A stretch of 64,000 bases of DNA from Moniliella sp. 'wahieum'. Its lineage: Eukaryota; Basidiomycota; Moniliellomycetes; Moniliellales; Moniliellaceae. The DNA lies in the NCBI GenBank assembly GCA_003971905.1, contig RSEE01000107.1, positions 62,001 to 126,000 of the forward strand. Direction: 5' to 3'. Below are positions 11,424 through 23,499 of the stretch, piece by piece. Position 1 is the first letter of the stretch. Each line of letters begins with the position of its first letter. Under the pieces are notes generated by a model, which did no database searches, was not told the origin of the DNA, and saw only the letters and a list, made by a program, of their open reading frames with translations. Made by a program: the position numbers and the translations under genes.

Positions 11424-13334
11424 ATGTCCACCCTGCTCGTCCCCCACGCCGCGGCAGGCCCCGCGCCAAGCTGGGCCCCGGCACGCGCGTGCTCGAGCAG
11501 CGCGTCCGACACCGCCTCCTGCTCCAGCGGCTCGAGCGCCACTCGCGCTCCCACACCTCCCTCTTCAAGCCGTCCAAGCCGTCCAAGCCGTCTAAGCCTT
11601 CTAAGCTGGCCAAGCTGGCCAAGCGGAGGAAACGCGCCCGCCTCGGCGCTTCCTCTGCCTCTTGCCTCCTCGGCCTCTTCGGCTTCTTCAGCTTCTTCCG
11701 TCTCCTCGGCCACCTCTGCGTCGCCAGCAACCGGCTCGCCTGCGCCCACCCATCCCGATGCCCTGGCCTCGCTGCCCAAGCCTCCCCCCAAGACCCGACG
11801 CGTAGCGTTGACTACCCTCCCCCCCGCTCCTGCTCCTGCTCCTACTCCTACTCCTCCTACTTTGACTTCGGCTTCGGCTTCGACTTCGGTTTCGGCTTCT
11901 GTCGCCGCCTCCGCCTCCGCCTCCGCTCCTTCGTCCCCTAGAAAGCGGAAACGCGACGCGTCCTTGCCTGCTTCCGTATCTGCTTCTGTGTCTGCTTCTG
12001 CACCTGCTTCCCCGGCGCAGGCAGAGCAGCAACTCCCGCGTCCATCGGACCCGGCGCAAGACAAGCACAAGAAGCACAAGAAGCGTAAAAGTCCATTGAC
12101 AGTGGACCCGCTGAACGGTATGCGCGATACTGTGGCCGCTGGGGAACCGAAGGTGCTTGCGCAGGAAACGACCAACTTGGTAGGTACGCAACTGCCTGCT
12201 GTACCGACCCCGACCGCTCGCACCCGCCGGATCGTCCGCTTCTTCGGACCCAGTACGAGTACGACCCCTGCCGCGCTCGTGGTAGCCCCACCGGAAAAGA
12301 AGAGTAAGAAGGCCAGTCCCTCCAACCCGAGTACGGGGCGGGGGCGGGTACGAAGGTCAAAGCGGAGGCCCATGTGGCGAGTCTGAGCATGACAATGCCT
12401 CCCGGTACCACGTCGCGCAAGGGTCTTCGTAACTATGGCAACACGTGTTACCTCAACTCGGTTCTGCAGACCTTAATGCACACTGCACCGCTAGTCACAA
12501 CGTGTTTGGACGCTGCGACGCGCTCCCGCCCGCTCAAAGGGTTCGATCCGGTCCAAGCGCTGGGGGGCTTGGCCGCGTCCGCGCTCTTTGCGGGTGCAGG
12601 CGCGGGTGCGGGTGCCGGGGCAGCGTGGCCGCGGCGTTTTACGAGCACTTGCCCAAACCGTTGAGGAAAGGGAGGCAAGAGGATGCACATGAGTTCCTTC
12701 GACTTCTTTTGGAGGGGATGAGCACCAGCCTTTCGCCTGCCAAGCCGTCTGGTGGTCCGAAGAAGGACGTGTGCCGGACAGCGATCCAACGGATCTTTGG
12801 TGGTCGGTTCCGGTCGCGGGTCACCTGTGGTTCTTGCCACGCTCACTCGGATACGTTTGACGAGTTTGCCGATGTGAGTGTCGACATTGCTTCTCCGCGC
12901 ATCACGACGCTTGCGGATGCGCTGGCGGCGTTCACCAAGCCTGATCGTCTGACGGGCGGGAACAAGTACCTGTGCGATGGGTGCAAGAAGCGGAGCGATG
13001 CCGTGAAACGGTTCACGGTGCATGAGGCCCTGAGGGGGTGCTCACGATCCAACTCAAACGGTTCGACTGGACTGGGAAGAAGGTGACGCGTCCAATCAAG
13101 TTCCAACAACGTTGGACCTGAGCCCGTACATGTCAGGCCAGGGCGGGACGTACGAGCTGTACGGGATTGTGCACCATTTTGGACACGGTGTCAAGACGGG
13201 GCACTATGTGGGCGCGGTGCGGCAGGCGAGGAATCGGCCCGCTGGGCCCGGTTGGACGACGAGTACGTATCGGACTACACGCTCAACACGTCCGATCCAT
13301 CTGCCTACATTCTCTTCTACCAGCGTCGCGTCTG
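11424..13334 (+). CDS. Ubiquitin carboxyl-terminal hydrolase, USP36/USP42-like
   Basis: Cysteine protease that removes ubiquitin; USP36 relatives act in the nucleolus. The ATG at 11424 opens a long low-complexity N-terminus: an S/K/P section (FKPSKPSKPSKPSKLAKLAK) in one frame, then Ser/Ala/Pro repeats, and a KHKKHKKRK basic cluster fitting nuclear or nucleolar targeting. The catalytic domain has the Cys box GLRNYGNTCYLNSVLQTL (Cys codon 12446-12448), the RQEDAHEFLRLLLEGM box, two zinc-type Cys pairs (CGSC, CDGC), the LTIQLKRFDWTGKK strand, and the His box YGIVHHFGHGVKTGHYVGAV, ending LDDEYVSDYTLNTSDPSAYI..FYQRRV at 13334. No introns seen. About six single-base frameshifts (near 11455, 11640, 12335, 12640, 13040, 13245) split the frame. 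Family certain; exact orthologue not. Confidence 0.87.
11820..11935 (+). repeat. Coding hexamer repeats (Pro-Ala / Ser-Ala)
   Basis: CTCCTG and CTTCGG-type hexamers inside the deubiquitinase gene encode alternating Pro-Ala and then Ser-Ala/Ser-Val residues. Similar dipeptide-coding hexamers occur in at least five other genes of the window. Confidence 0.75.
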
Positions 13335-13840
13335 ATAACGGATGCGTGCTGCACCCGCTTCCTAAATCAAAAACCTCACTTTCTCTGTCCAACCGGCCTC
13401 GGCGCCTCGGCCTGGCGCGCGACAAACCCGCACCAAAAACATATGCTTGTCTTCCTTCTCTTGTATTCGAATCTTCCTGCACCGCATTTCTGTTGCTCGT
13501 CGTGCTGCTCTCGCTGGAGGGGGGGTAGTAGGGAGGGGGAGGGGAGGGAGGTAGGAAGGTAGTGGACAGCCGCTTGGTTAGCAGAGCAAGGACAGTGAAT
13601 GTTGAATGTTGAAAGTTGCAGCATGCCCTTGATTGCCACCGACAGGGCAGTTGCACGAACGGGCACTTAATTTTTTGGCTGCGAGCGGAAGAAGCAGCAG
13701 GAGATTGGGCGCCCAGGCAGCCGCCGGCGCGCCAAGCACCGAGCACAGCAAGAAAGAAGCACCGAAGCAACTCGTCCGCCTCGCCGCCTCGCCCGCCCCG
13801 ACCAGCTCTCCCACCACCCGCAACCAGCTCAGCACCTTAC
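13335..13840. other. Intergenic region
   Basis: No gene seen. It separates the deubiquitinase stop from the helicase start. GTTGAAT-type tandem motifs lie near 13596-13613 and a G-rich stretch at about 13517-13560. Confidence 0.5.
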
Positions 13841-16800
13841 ATGCTGCCCTTGACTCGTCCGCACGCGACGACGGCTGCGTGTGCCCTGCGGGTGCACTTC
13901 GGCCTCCCCGCGCTGCTGCGCCGGCCGCTCCCTCCGCTGCCGCTCGCGGTGGCGGGACCGATGTTGGTGCGTGGTGCGCGGACCCGTGCCCTCCCCGCAC
14001 CCCCTCCGGCGCGACGGCCGAATCGTTGAAGCCGCCAGAGCGGGAGCACCGTAAAGGCCGCAGCTGGGATCCGGAGCGCAAAGCCAAATCGCTCAAGGAA
14101 GAGTTTGATCCGATGAACGACCGTTCCTACCGCATCTTCAAGGAGCGCGAAGCCAAGCGAAAAGAGAAAGAGCGTACGCGCCGTGCACAAGCAGAATTTG
14201 AAGCGGAGATGCGTGGTGATCCGACGCCCGAGGGATTTGCCCGTGCCAAAACCATCAAGCAACGCAAGATCCAAGTGAGACGCCGACGGGACGAATGAAA
14301 ATCATCCCTTCGGCCGCTAGCTTTGCCAAAATTGGAGTGAATGCCAATTTGGCCGGAGTTCTGACGCAGCGATTCCCTTCCATTCGTGCCCCCACGCCTA
14401 CCCAGGCAGTCTTGATTCCGTCCATGATGTCCCGGCCTCGGTCGGACCTGATCTTGCGTGCGCAGACGGGGAATGGGAAATCGTTTGGCGTGCTACTGGC
14501 GCTCTTCGTCGCAGCCGCGGCTGAAGCTCAAGACGACACTAGGAGGCCGGCCGTTGGAACAGCGACTGGACAAGTCGTGGGACCGGTCACAAGCGCGTCG
14601 TGGCATGGAAGGCGTACGAGCCACTCGGGCGGCGGCTCACGTGGCTCGGATGGAAGGAGCTAAACGAAATCCGATGGTACGGTAGGGAAAGCCGAGGCGT
14701 CCGACCCGTCGGTGCTGACCAAACCGGCCGTGTCGGCACTAATCATTGTACCAAGCAACGACCTTGCGTTCCCCGCGATTGGGCACGGCACGTGCTTCCC
14801 GATCCCGAAAGTTCTTTCCAAGCGCTGGCCCGATCTTGCAAGTGTTGGTGCGCAAGGATCCGGCGGACCGACGCAGAGCAACTTGAAGCGCTGCGCAACA
14901 CTCCGCCGCACGTGCTGGTCGCCACGCCCGGTCGGCTACGGGAATTCTAGACGACCCGCACCTTCCTGTGGGGGGGGCCGTAGTTAGGACTGCGGACTAT
15001 GCGTACGCTCGTGTTGGACGAGGTGGCGCGCTGTTCCAGTTGCCTGGCCGGTACCGACCGAGAAACAAGTGTGGCAGATGGAGCAGCATCCGCCTGTCGG
15101 TCTATCGGTGATGAACGATATTATGCGCCTGCGTCCGACCATGTCGGGTGGAGCGGGCTGGTCCGGCGCCGGGCTGGAAAAAGATGAATCGGTATGACAA
15201 TGAGTCTCGTGCGGTTCCGGTGGAGGGTACGTGGCAAAGTGCACCAAGGTACGCGTCGTGCGCTGAGCAAGCACTTGTATGCTTACGCCGTTGCCACGCA
15301 GTGTGGTGGACCAAAAGGGTGTGTTTATCCCGCCTTGCAACTGATTGCGATTAGCGCGACGGCCAATCGGTGTTGCGGCACTTTTTCGGTGGTCGAACGG
15401 GCTGGTTGCGAATCGGACAATTGGAACGCGGACGGTTCACCGGCCAATGGGTGACTTGACTTGACGGGCCATCACGTTGCGTCTGGATGCTGGTAAGGAC
15501 CGACTTGAGTCGAGGTCTGGGCAAGCTGGAACCGTCGGTTCGGATTGCGTTGGAGGTGGGATCGATGCCCAAGGAAATTGACCACTACTGTTTGGTCGTG
15601 GACGAGGTGCGGAATGGCAAAACGGCCAATACAGTATCGACCGAGCCGAACCAGACGCCGTTGCCCGGGTTGAGGAATATGTACCTTCGTCCCCATCTGT
15701 TCAATAACGACCGTCAGTCCCATGGCCAGTTTGAGTCGATCGACGAATGGAAAGCGCCGCCTACGGACGAGTTTATGGAGGAGAAGCAGCGTTTGCCCAC
15801 GCGGACCAAAGGGGTGGAGGAGGACGTGCCGTCATCGATCCGGGAGGCGTCGACGCCCAAAGCGGTTCTGGCCTACCGCGCTCCCGAACCTGCAATGGAC
15901 TACGACTTGGTCGAGGCAGCAGCGTTTGTGCATGCGTCAGTGGCCTCGGGGCACGCGGCGGTGCTCATCCCGGGAGGCTGGTCGCAGCCCAAGGTGATCC
16001 AGCACTTGCAATCGCTGGGTGTGCCTGCGCAGGCGTACCTGCCGTGGATGCCGGCGGACGCGTCAGGGGAGCGGGTGGCGAAGGCGACGCAGTCTCCGTT
16101 GGAAGCTGGACCTTGGTCCAAGAAGAACAAGAAGAGTCGGGTGTATGTCCTGACTGCCGATCAGGCGCGTGGGATCCACATTCCCGATCTAAGCCAAGTG
16201 TTTATTCTTACGGTGGACGCAGTCAAGTCCGCGCCCAACTATACGCATCTCGCTGGCCGTGCTGCGCGGTTGCGTACTGCGCACAGTTCCGAGGTGCACC
16301 CTGCCGCGCGCGAGGCGGAGAAGAAAGCGAAAAAGAAGAAGCAAAGGCAAGTGGCGGCTTGGACAGCGAAGGTCTCGACGGCCCGTCCCCTGTTGCATTT
16401 GGTCGACCGGGCGCGCAAGTGTTCACCATCATGCGTGGTGTGCCAGCCAGTGCGCAAGGCTGGACCGAAGACCAACGGCTGTACAACCCAGCCCCGAATG
16501 ATCCCACTGTGATTTCAACGGAGGAGCTACGGTTTGGTGGGATCCTGTCTACGTTGCAGGTCAAGCCCAAGGTCTTCCCGCTGGCCGATCCCAATAGCGT
16601 TTCTGAGGCGGAGACGAGCAAACCTGCTGCGCCGAAGCGGAAGCCGAAACCGACACGGACGCCAGCTGAATCGGCGCTCTTTGACTCTCTCGATGGGGAA
16701 GGTGAAGATTCCGACCGGGTGTACGACATGGACGACTGGGAGGACGAGTCGTCCTGGGAGACCGAGGAGATGAGCGAAGAAGACGCGGACAAAGCGGCGA

Positions 16801-17252
16801 TTGCAGCGCACTTGGAAGCGCGTCGTCGTGCGAAAGAAGAGCTCGAGGCTGAGTGAGATGGAAGGCGAGTCGCGTAAGCGCGCTCGGTCCGCCGCGGCCA
16901 AACGCTTGGCAGCCGAGGAAAAGAAGTACCATGAGCAAGGTCTGGAGCCTGGCACGGAAGAAGCGGAAGAAGCTGAGTGGGGCAACGATGAGCCTCCGAT
17001 CGAGTTTGATGCGTCGGAGGAGCCTGTGCTGGGCAGGTTTGACTTTGGTGCGGCGATGGGGGGGTGGAGGGGGTGGATGGGGTGGATGAGTCTGCTGCTG
17101 CTTCTGCCGACTCGGCGGCCGAGCCGGCTTGGGATTCGGACTCGGATGCGGCTTCCGAGGCTGCCTCTGCGTCAACCCCTGCGGCTCCCAAACGGAGACG
17201 TCGTCGGTCCGTGTCGGCCATTGCCTCTCTGGAAGCGGCCCAAAAGGCGTGA
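13841..17252 (+). CDS. MRH4: DEAD-box-like RNA helicase, probably mitochondrial Mrh4 type
   Basis: Mrh4 acts in assembly of the large mitoribosomal subunit. The ATG at 13841 opens an Arg/Leu/Ala-rich, acid-poor leader (ALRVHFGLPALLRRPLPPL), a good mitochondrial presequence. After a basic region (SWDPERKAKSLKEEFDPMND) come a Q-motif region (FAKIGVNANLAGVLTQRFPS), motif I AQTGNGKS, motif Ia-like LIIVPSNDLAF, motif Ib VATPGRLREF, motif II DEVDALF, motif III SATANRVL, motif V ARGIHIPDLSQVFI and motif VI HLAGRAARLR. Motifs II and VI differ from the usual DEAD and HRxGRxGR, which fits the divergent Mrh4 group. A long acidic then basic tail follows (YDMDDWEDESSWETEEMSEE) and ends SIASLEAAQKA at 17252. 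Roughly ten single-base frameshifts break the frame, most between 14500 and 15480. Helicase certain; the Mrh4 assignment is a reasoned inference. Confidence 0.75.
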
Positions 17253-20200
17253 CGGAAGCTCAGTACGCTCCGCTAGCCCGATCGATCGTTCTGCACCACT
17301 TGCCTGGTTCTCCCCTCTTTGCATCTACTAGGATCACTGTCGTACCAATTCTTCCCATATCTACCCCACTCAATCAGGACTCCGGACTGTGTACTCTACT
17401 CTGTAGTAGCTGGGAGAGATAGGCGCGCGTGGGATGGTAGGCTACTGTGCTCCCCAGCGAGCTTAGAAAGACGGACACGGAGTATGGCGAGAAGGGACAT
17501 CGAGTGGTAGGACGTTGATGCTGAAATGAGCGCTAAGCCTCAACATCAACCTATAGTACGCAGCATGAGTTGGAAGCGAGGGAAAACATCGTACCTGTTC
17601 ATCGACATGAAGCCCTCGGGCAGCCTCAGGACAAGAAGAGGCTGTACTCGGACCCCAGACTATAGTAAGGCCTCCGGAATTAGCTTCAATAACTGTGGCC
17701 GACCCGTGACCCATGTGAGCTACCCCACCAAGGTTGTCCCGTGGAAAACGCACGGGGCACGTACTTCGAGTACTCGACTGAGTACTTCTTTCGGTCCTGT
17801 ATACAGTGTACTGTGGCCCGCAGAAGATGGGAGGTGTGTTTCAGCCTCCTGTGGTGCTACAGTACCACAACCAGTAGTACTAGTAGTAGTGTTCACCAAG
17901 ACCACTGTTTATGCATGCGACACATAACTTTCGTGCAGGATGTCCCTGTGCACAGGTTATAGTAGGCCAGCTTACGCCAGAAGGTTAGGCTTCAAGGGGT
18001 ATCACGCACACCCTTGCCTCGCTCTTATTCTGAACGTGTGCACCGAGGCCGTTCACGTTCATCAGCCAGTGGCTGGTGAAATATGATGGCTAGGTACTAG
18101 CGAGTACCTGAGTATACAGAGTAACTGTAACTGTGAGGGCTCCTGAGCTCGCAGATCTCAGATCTCAGACTGAATGTAACATGTAACGAACCATGATGTC
18201 AGCACAAAAGCCAGTAACGCGTAACGGAGTAACGGAGTAAGACTACTTCGTAAGTAGTAAACGTTAAACGAGCCCCCCTGAAGCTTGAAGTCTGCAGGCT
18301 GAGCGCTGAGTAGACCTGAGATACTGAGACCTGAGGCTCAGGATAACCCCTTTGGACAAGACGCTACCGGTGACGGCTTGTAACATGTAACGGTGGCGTG
18401 CTTTTAGGAAGCGGTGGATCTAAGGCAGTAGTTGTGGCAGGCTGTGATGCATGTGATGGCACTGGTACGGACCGTACGGACCGTACTGGTGCTGACCCCC
18501 AAGCATTATTTCCGTAGTACTCATGCACCGGTACGTATCATAAACGTCCGTCGAGTACATTGAGTACTCAACTGAATATGGAGTACTCCTCCGCCAGTAT
18601 ACCGACACGGGAAGTGCACGAAAGGAGCGCGTATAAGTGTGTGCCGGACGCGAAGGATGAAAATTGCGGGATGTGAAAAAGCCTTCGGGCGGGAGGATGG
18701 GATGATGATGTCGATGATGCTCTATGGTCCAAGGCGCACATGTGGATGGACATACGACGTTGAGAAGTATGCCGACTTGCCGTGATGCGCTAGAGTCAGT
18801 ACTCAACGTCTTCTTACTGCACTGAGTGCGTAGTAGCGTAGCCTTGGCATTCGTCCTTCTTGTTGGCCTGGGCCTGAAGAATGAGATGGGAGAGGTGGGA
18901 TGGGCGATTATCGATCAATCGATAATGAGCGATGAGATCGATGAGACATGAGAGAGTGCCTAGAGAATGGGCGCAGCGACTAGTGACTCCAAGGCTCGTG
19001 CTCTTTGGCTCGTCGTTCGGCCGTCATTGAAAAAAAAGGTAGGAAGAGGACGCTATGCTCGCCACTCCATCGACTCTACTCTTCAGACTGAGTATACTGA
19101 GCACTGCAGTAAATTTTTTGACGGCTGAAACTGGGTGTGGATGATCGATCTGATCGATGACGGCTATCATGCATCATGCATCACCGATCCTCAATTGGAT
19201 TTTTGGTAGGCAGCCCACTGAGCGCAGGGCCAGACCTGGTCCGTCGGGGTCTCCCCATGTCCCCGCAGAACGTGTCGCCCCTGGGGCTGAGGCCCTGAGG
19301 CGTCTGAGGCTTCCAGCTTCACGCTTGAATGATGAAGGTATCGAACGCGCTCCCCTGCTGCCGCGGAGGAGGCCGGAGCCAAATGGCCATGGCGCAGGGT
19401 GGTATAATTAAGGTCATTACGCGTAACGTATTCCTTAATCATTCTGCGCCCGTTGGCGTCATCGACGTGATGCGGGCCGAGGTGCTGACGATGGCAGTAG
19501 GTGACGCGTGGGGCAGTGGCTAGTGGCGAGCAGAAGGCCCACTGCAAAACAGCAGGCCAAGCCCCACTCCAAGGAGAGGAACCGATGACGCGGATGACGA
19601 TGACGCCGACGCCCCGGTTGGGCCATGGCTGCGGGGATGCCTGCGATGGGATGGCTGCGATGGGCTGCCTGTGCTGCGGTAGGGGATATAGCAGTCAGCT
19701 AGTCACTAGCCAGGTACGGCCTGGGAATGGACGCTGGGCCTAGCTGGGGCGCAGCCACTAGCCAGATCGCATGCTCAACGAGGCGGAAGCGATGGCGTGC
19801 TGTCGTCTGGCCGGCAACCCTATTCGTGTAAGGTGGTCGGGCGAGCGTCTTGTGGGTGATGCGGTGATGGGGGCGGGCGTGGCGCGTGAGGCCCTGAGGA
19901 CACAGGACGGGGGGAGGCACTCGGGAACGAGGGAGCTGGCAAGAGGCGAGCGGAAGGCCGTCGGGGCCCGTCGGCCGTAGAGTGATGGACTGGCGAGCAG
20001 GTACGTACCCTGTGCGGAGGGACTAGGGAGGCATGATGATGATGGATACTGAATGGTTCGGCGTCACATTCATGAGCAGGCTTCCAGTGGTAGCCCAAGG
20101 CACGGAGGTACTGCGATGGCCATCCTCTGCTGCGCGCTGCGAGCGCTGTGTGCTGGGCCGCCCCCTCCCCGCCCAAGGCGCGGGAGAGGGCTGGGATGGG

Positions 20201-20673
20201 GTAGTCGTCCGTGGCGCTCGGGAGCGCAGCGCAGTACGCCGCTTGCTGGATCTCGTCACCGTGAGCGTGAGCGTGAGCGTGGCCAGTCATGCATCCGCCA
20301 CCCCCCGTTTGTCCAGCAACGGCAACACCGCCCGCGCCCAGCCCAGCACGCAACGCGCGTCCCATCCCGCCCCCGTGCCCCCCCGTGCCTCCCATCCCGT
20401 CTTGCCTTTCGTCCGACCCTCGCCCGCTGGGTGTGTACTGGGTGTATATTGTGTACACGGTAGCGCCCAGCGCCTACCGCGCACCGAGGCACCCGCCATT
20501 CTTAATCCACCAACAATCCTCCTCTTGCCAGCCCTCTGGCGTCACGCGCCACCTGTCTCAGCCTGCACGCCAACCGAATTTTGCCCCATCCTCCTCATAT
20601 ACCCCTCCCCTATCTGCCTTTGTTCCGCCACCCCCTCTTCTTCTCGCCTTTCTTGCTCTTCTGCCCCACCACC
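17253..20673. other. Gene-free block with palindromic simple repeats
   Basis: Over 3.4 kb I find no open frame with recognisable protein features. The sequence is crowded with short self-complementary motifs: AGTACT clusters (17766-17790, 18549-18590), AGATCTCAGATCTCAG (18153-18168), AACGTTAAACG (18259-18269), GTAACGCGTAACGGAGTAAC (about 18213-18232), TGTAACATGTAACG, ATCGATCAATCGATAAT (about 18908-18926) and an ATGCATC tandem (19166-19183). Near 20257-20280 GTGAGC is repeated four times. The right end must contain the permease promoter. Confidence 0.55.
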
Positions 20674-22680
20674 ATGCCCCCTCCTTCCCACTCCCCCCCC
20701 GACGTGGATGCGGTGTCTGCCGTGTCCGCCGCTGCGCCCACCAAGCTCTGGGTGAGTTTAAGAAACAGCAGGATGCGCTCAGTGCGTCCGAGCAAGGTGA
20801 GGTGCTTGTGGATGAGAAAGCGGTGGGCTCGCACGAGTCGCTCGAGGCTGGGTACATTGATACCAAGGGGCTGAGTGTACTGCAAGTGACTGGCTTGCTG
20901 TTTGGGGAGATGGTACCCTTGGCCATCTTATCTGTGCCAGCGTCGTTTGCCAGCACGGGGTTTGTGGGCGGACTGTTGATTGTGTTTTTGGTCGGCGTGG
21001 TCAACCTCTACACGAGCATTGTCTTGTGGCGATACTGTTTAGCCCATCCAGATCAACTTAACATTGCGGATATTGGCGCGCATATCTTTTCCTTTGGACG
21101 CGGCTACAGCCGCTTCGGATGGTGGCTCGGATTCAGCATTCTGACCATCAACAATATCTTTATTATGGGTAGGTCCCTTTTGTCTTATCTACACCATCCA
21201 TTTCCCACTCCCCACTCCCCACTAGCCACGCTGCTTGCGCCGTCCGATCTCAGATGGCGTGGCAGGCCACCCCCAAATGGTGCATTGTGGGATGCTGACT
21301 GGTAATTTTCTTCTTCTTTTCCTTGTCCTGCTCAGGCTTCCACACGCTCACGGGGAGTGAGATCATCAACACCCTTTCGTTCCATCCTGGTGGTGGCTGG
21401 TGCACAGTGGCGATCAGTGTGTTTGTCATGATCGCCTGCATTCTCGGCACGTTGCCACGACGATTCGGTCACATTGCCACCATGGGCGTCATCTCTGCTT
21501 GTACGTTTTGTTGTGTTGTCTCCCTATCGGGACGAGTAATTGGGTTTCCCTTTTCCCTCCCCTCCCCTCCATTCTCTTTTTTGTTTTGTTTTGCCTTTCC
21601 GTCTCGCCCTGCGTCTTTGGGATGATGAACGACTGACAGTAAGGCGATGGAAGCGTGCATGGGCCTGTGTATGCTCCTGACGATGATCTTTGTTGGGATC
21701 CAGCACCAACAACCGGCAGCCAAGCCGCACGGGGAGAAGGTGACTTTGACGGCGGTTGCGCCCAAAGGGACGAGTTTTGTGCACGGCACCAATGCGGCGA
21801 TCAACATTGTATTTTTGTGGGTGGGGCAAGTGATCTACCCGTCGTTTATTGCCGAGATGAAGAATCCACGGGAATTCCCTAAAGCGTTAGCAGCGTTGAC
21901 GGTTGCCGAGTTTCTCATGTTTGCCGGGGTCGGCGTGTTTATCTATACGTTTTCAGGCCAGTACTCGTCCCAGCCTGCGGTGGCTATCATTCGAGATGAA
22001 ACACGCAAAAAGATCGCGTTCGCATTCGCTTTCCCGCCTACCATCTTGATTGGGATCATCTATGCTAGCGCTAGTGCCCGTTCTATCTTTGCCGTCTTTT
22101 GCATGGCACCCACCACTACAACCACCACACCAAATTGTCCTGGCTGGTCTGGACCGCGATCATTGTGGCGATTTGGGTGGTTGCCTGGATCTTGGGCAAT
22201 GCTATCCTTCGTTTGGTGATATTGGTACGTTGGCTTACCTCTTTCCTCTTTTCTCTTGCTTTGCCATCCCTCGTATCTCCCTCTGCCTGTCTATGTCACT
22301 GCACGCACCCAGTCCGATCGTGAGAACTAACACAGCTATCCTACTTTCTACCCTACCTCCTACCCTACCCCATCCTATCCTACCACCCAACCTCAACGCA
22401 CTCCACCTCGCACCTTTTAGTATCCTTTACCTCGGCGCTCTGTGACTCGAGCATGGGGTACATTTTCTGGGCATTGGCCTACTTTGAGCTGTACCGTGGC
22501 CGGCTATGGAAAGGTCAAGGATGGTTGCGTCGGGTAGAGACGCTGTTCAACGCGGCTCTTATCCCCTGTGGATTGTTCCTCCTTGGCCCTGGTCTCTACA
22601 CCTCGATCCAACAGATCATTAACGATTACAATGCCTCCGCACACAACGACCCCTTCACCTGTCGCCGCAACAACGTTTGA
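20674..22680 (+). CDS. Amino-acid permease of the AAAP family (Mtr/AVT-like)
   Basis: Membrane transporter, expected to have about 11 helices and to import neutral or aromatic amino acids, like Neurospora Mtr. A hydrophilic N-terminus (MPPPSHSPPDVDAVSAVS; then DEKAVGSHESLEAGYIDTKG) precedes the first helices LLFGEMVPLAILSVPASF, GFVGGLLIVFLVGVVNLYTS and later FGWWLGFSILTINNIFIMG. Three introns are visible: about 21171-21335 (GTAGGT..CTGCTCAG), about 21500-21640 (GTACGT start) and about 22222-22421 (GTACGT..TTTTAG). Further helices include INIVFLWVGQVIYPSFIAEM, LTVAEFLMFAGVGVFIYTF, ILIGIIYASASARSIF and WTAIIVAIWVVAWILGNAI. The C-terminal stretch FLLGPGLYTSIQQIINDY and DPFTCRRNNV is typical of the fungal Mtr group. 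Frameshifts occur near 20756, 22080 and 22205. The acceptor of intron 2 is uncertain. Confidence 0.87.
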
Positions 22681-23499
22681 GCCGCAAGCGTCAACCTTGA
22701 TCCCAAGAGGGGATCAGTAACCCGGATCGCATGCCGATGCGGCCTGAGGGCAGAGCCGTGCTCAAGCTGCGCTCAAGTGTGCGGGTGGAGTTTTCTTGTG
22801 CTATTATTTCTTTTTGTTGGGCACCGCGGTGGCGCTGTGCTCGACTGGACTGGATGGATGCAAAAAAAAAACAGATATTCCTTTGGATGGATCCCATAAC
22901 CCCAACCCGGCGCCTATGTGCGTATCTGAGGGGCATCGGTGACGTTAATGATGATGGAACATGGACGTGAGCATGGACGTGAGTCTGGACCATGGAGCAA
23001 GAGTAGGTGGGGGTGGAGGATGGCGTTGGATGGCGTGGGGCCGCTGGACACTGCGATGGCTCGGTTGGGATTGGGATTGGGATGGGCCGAGGGCTATGGT
23101 TAGGTTAGTGGGGGGTTACAACAGCAGGCGGAATGGGCGGAACGAGCAGGAGGGGGCTGAAGCTGATCGAGTCCCGATCGATCATCTCTTATCGATTGCC
23201 GCCGTCAGAGCCAAGGCTTAGGGTTAGGAGATCGTAGTGCGGGACAAGGCGCCATGGTCTGGTCCGCACGGCGGCAGTGTGCCCCAGGCCACGCCAGGCC
23301 CAGGCGCGGCGTGTGACGTAATCCCTCCGGCCGCCAGCCCAAGGCACGGGGGCAGCCATCCCATCCCATCCCATCCCATCGCGTTCATTCCCGTCCCATC
23401 CCGCCCTGCCCGCTGGCCCACGGCGAGATAGATAGATAGCCAGTCCCAGCCCTCCCTCCACCCTCCTCCTCCTCCTTCTCCTCTCCTCCCACCCCCACC
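22681..23499. other. Intergenic region
   Basis: No gene seen. It holds a CATCC pentamer run (about 23356-23380), repeated GGATTGGGATTGGGATGGG near 23065-23085, a GATAGATAGATAG run near 23427, and a CT-rich tract directly before the start codon of the next gene. Confidence 0.5.

Noticed and set aside
23215-23230. Telomere-like TTAGGG (AGGCTTAGGGTTAGGAG)
   Set aside because: Only one to two units, and internal in the window. Far too short for a telomeric tract.
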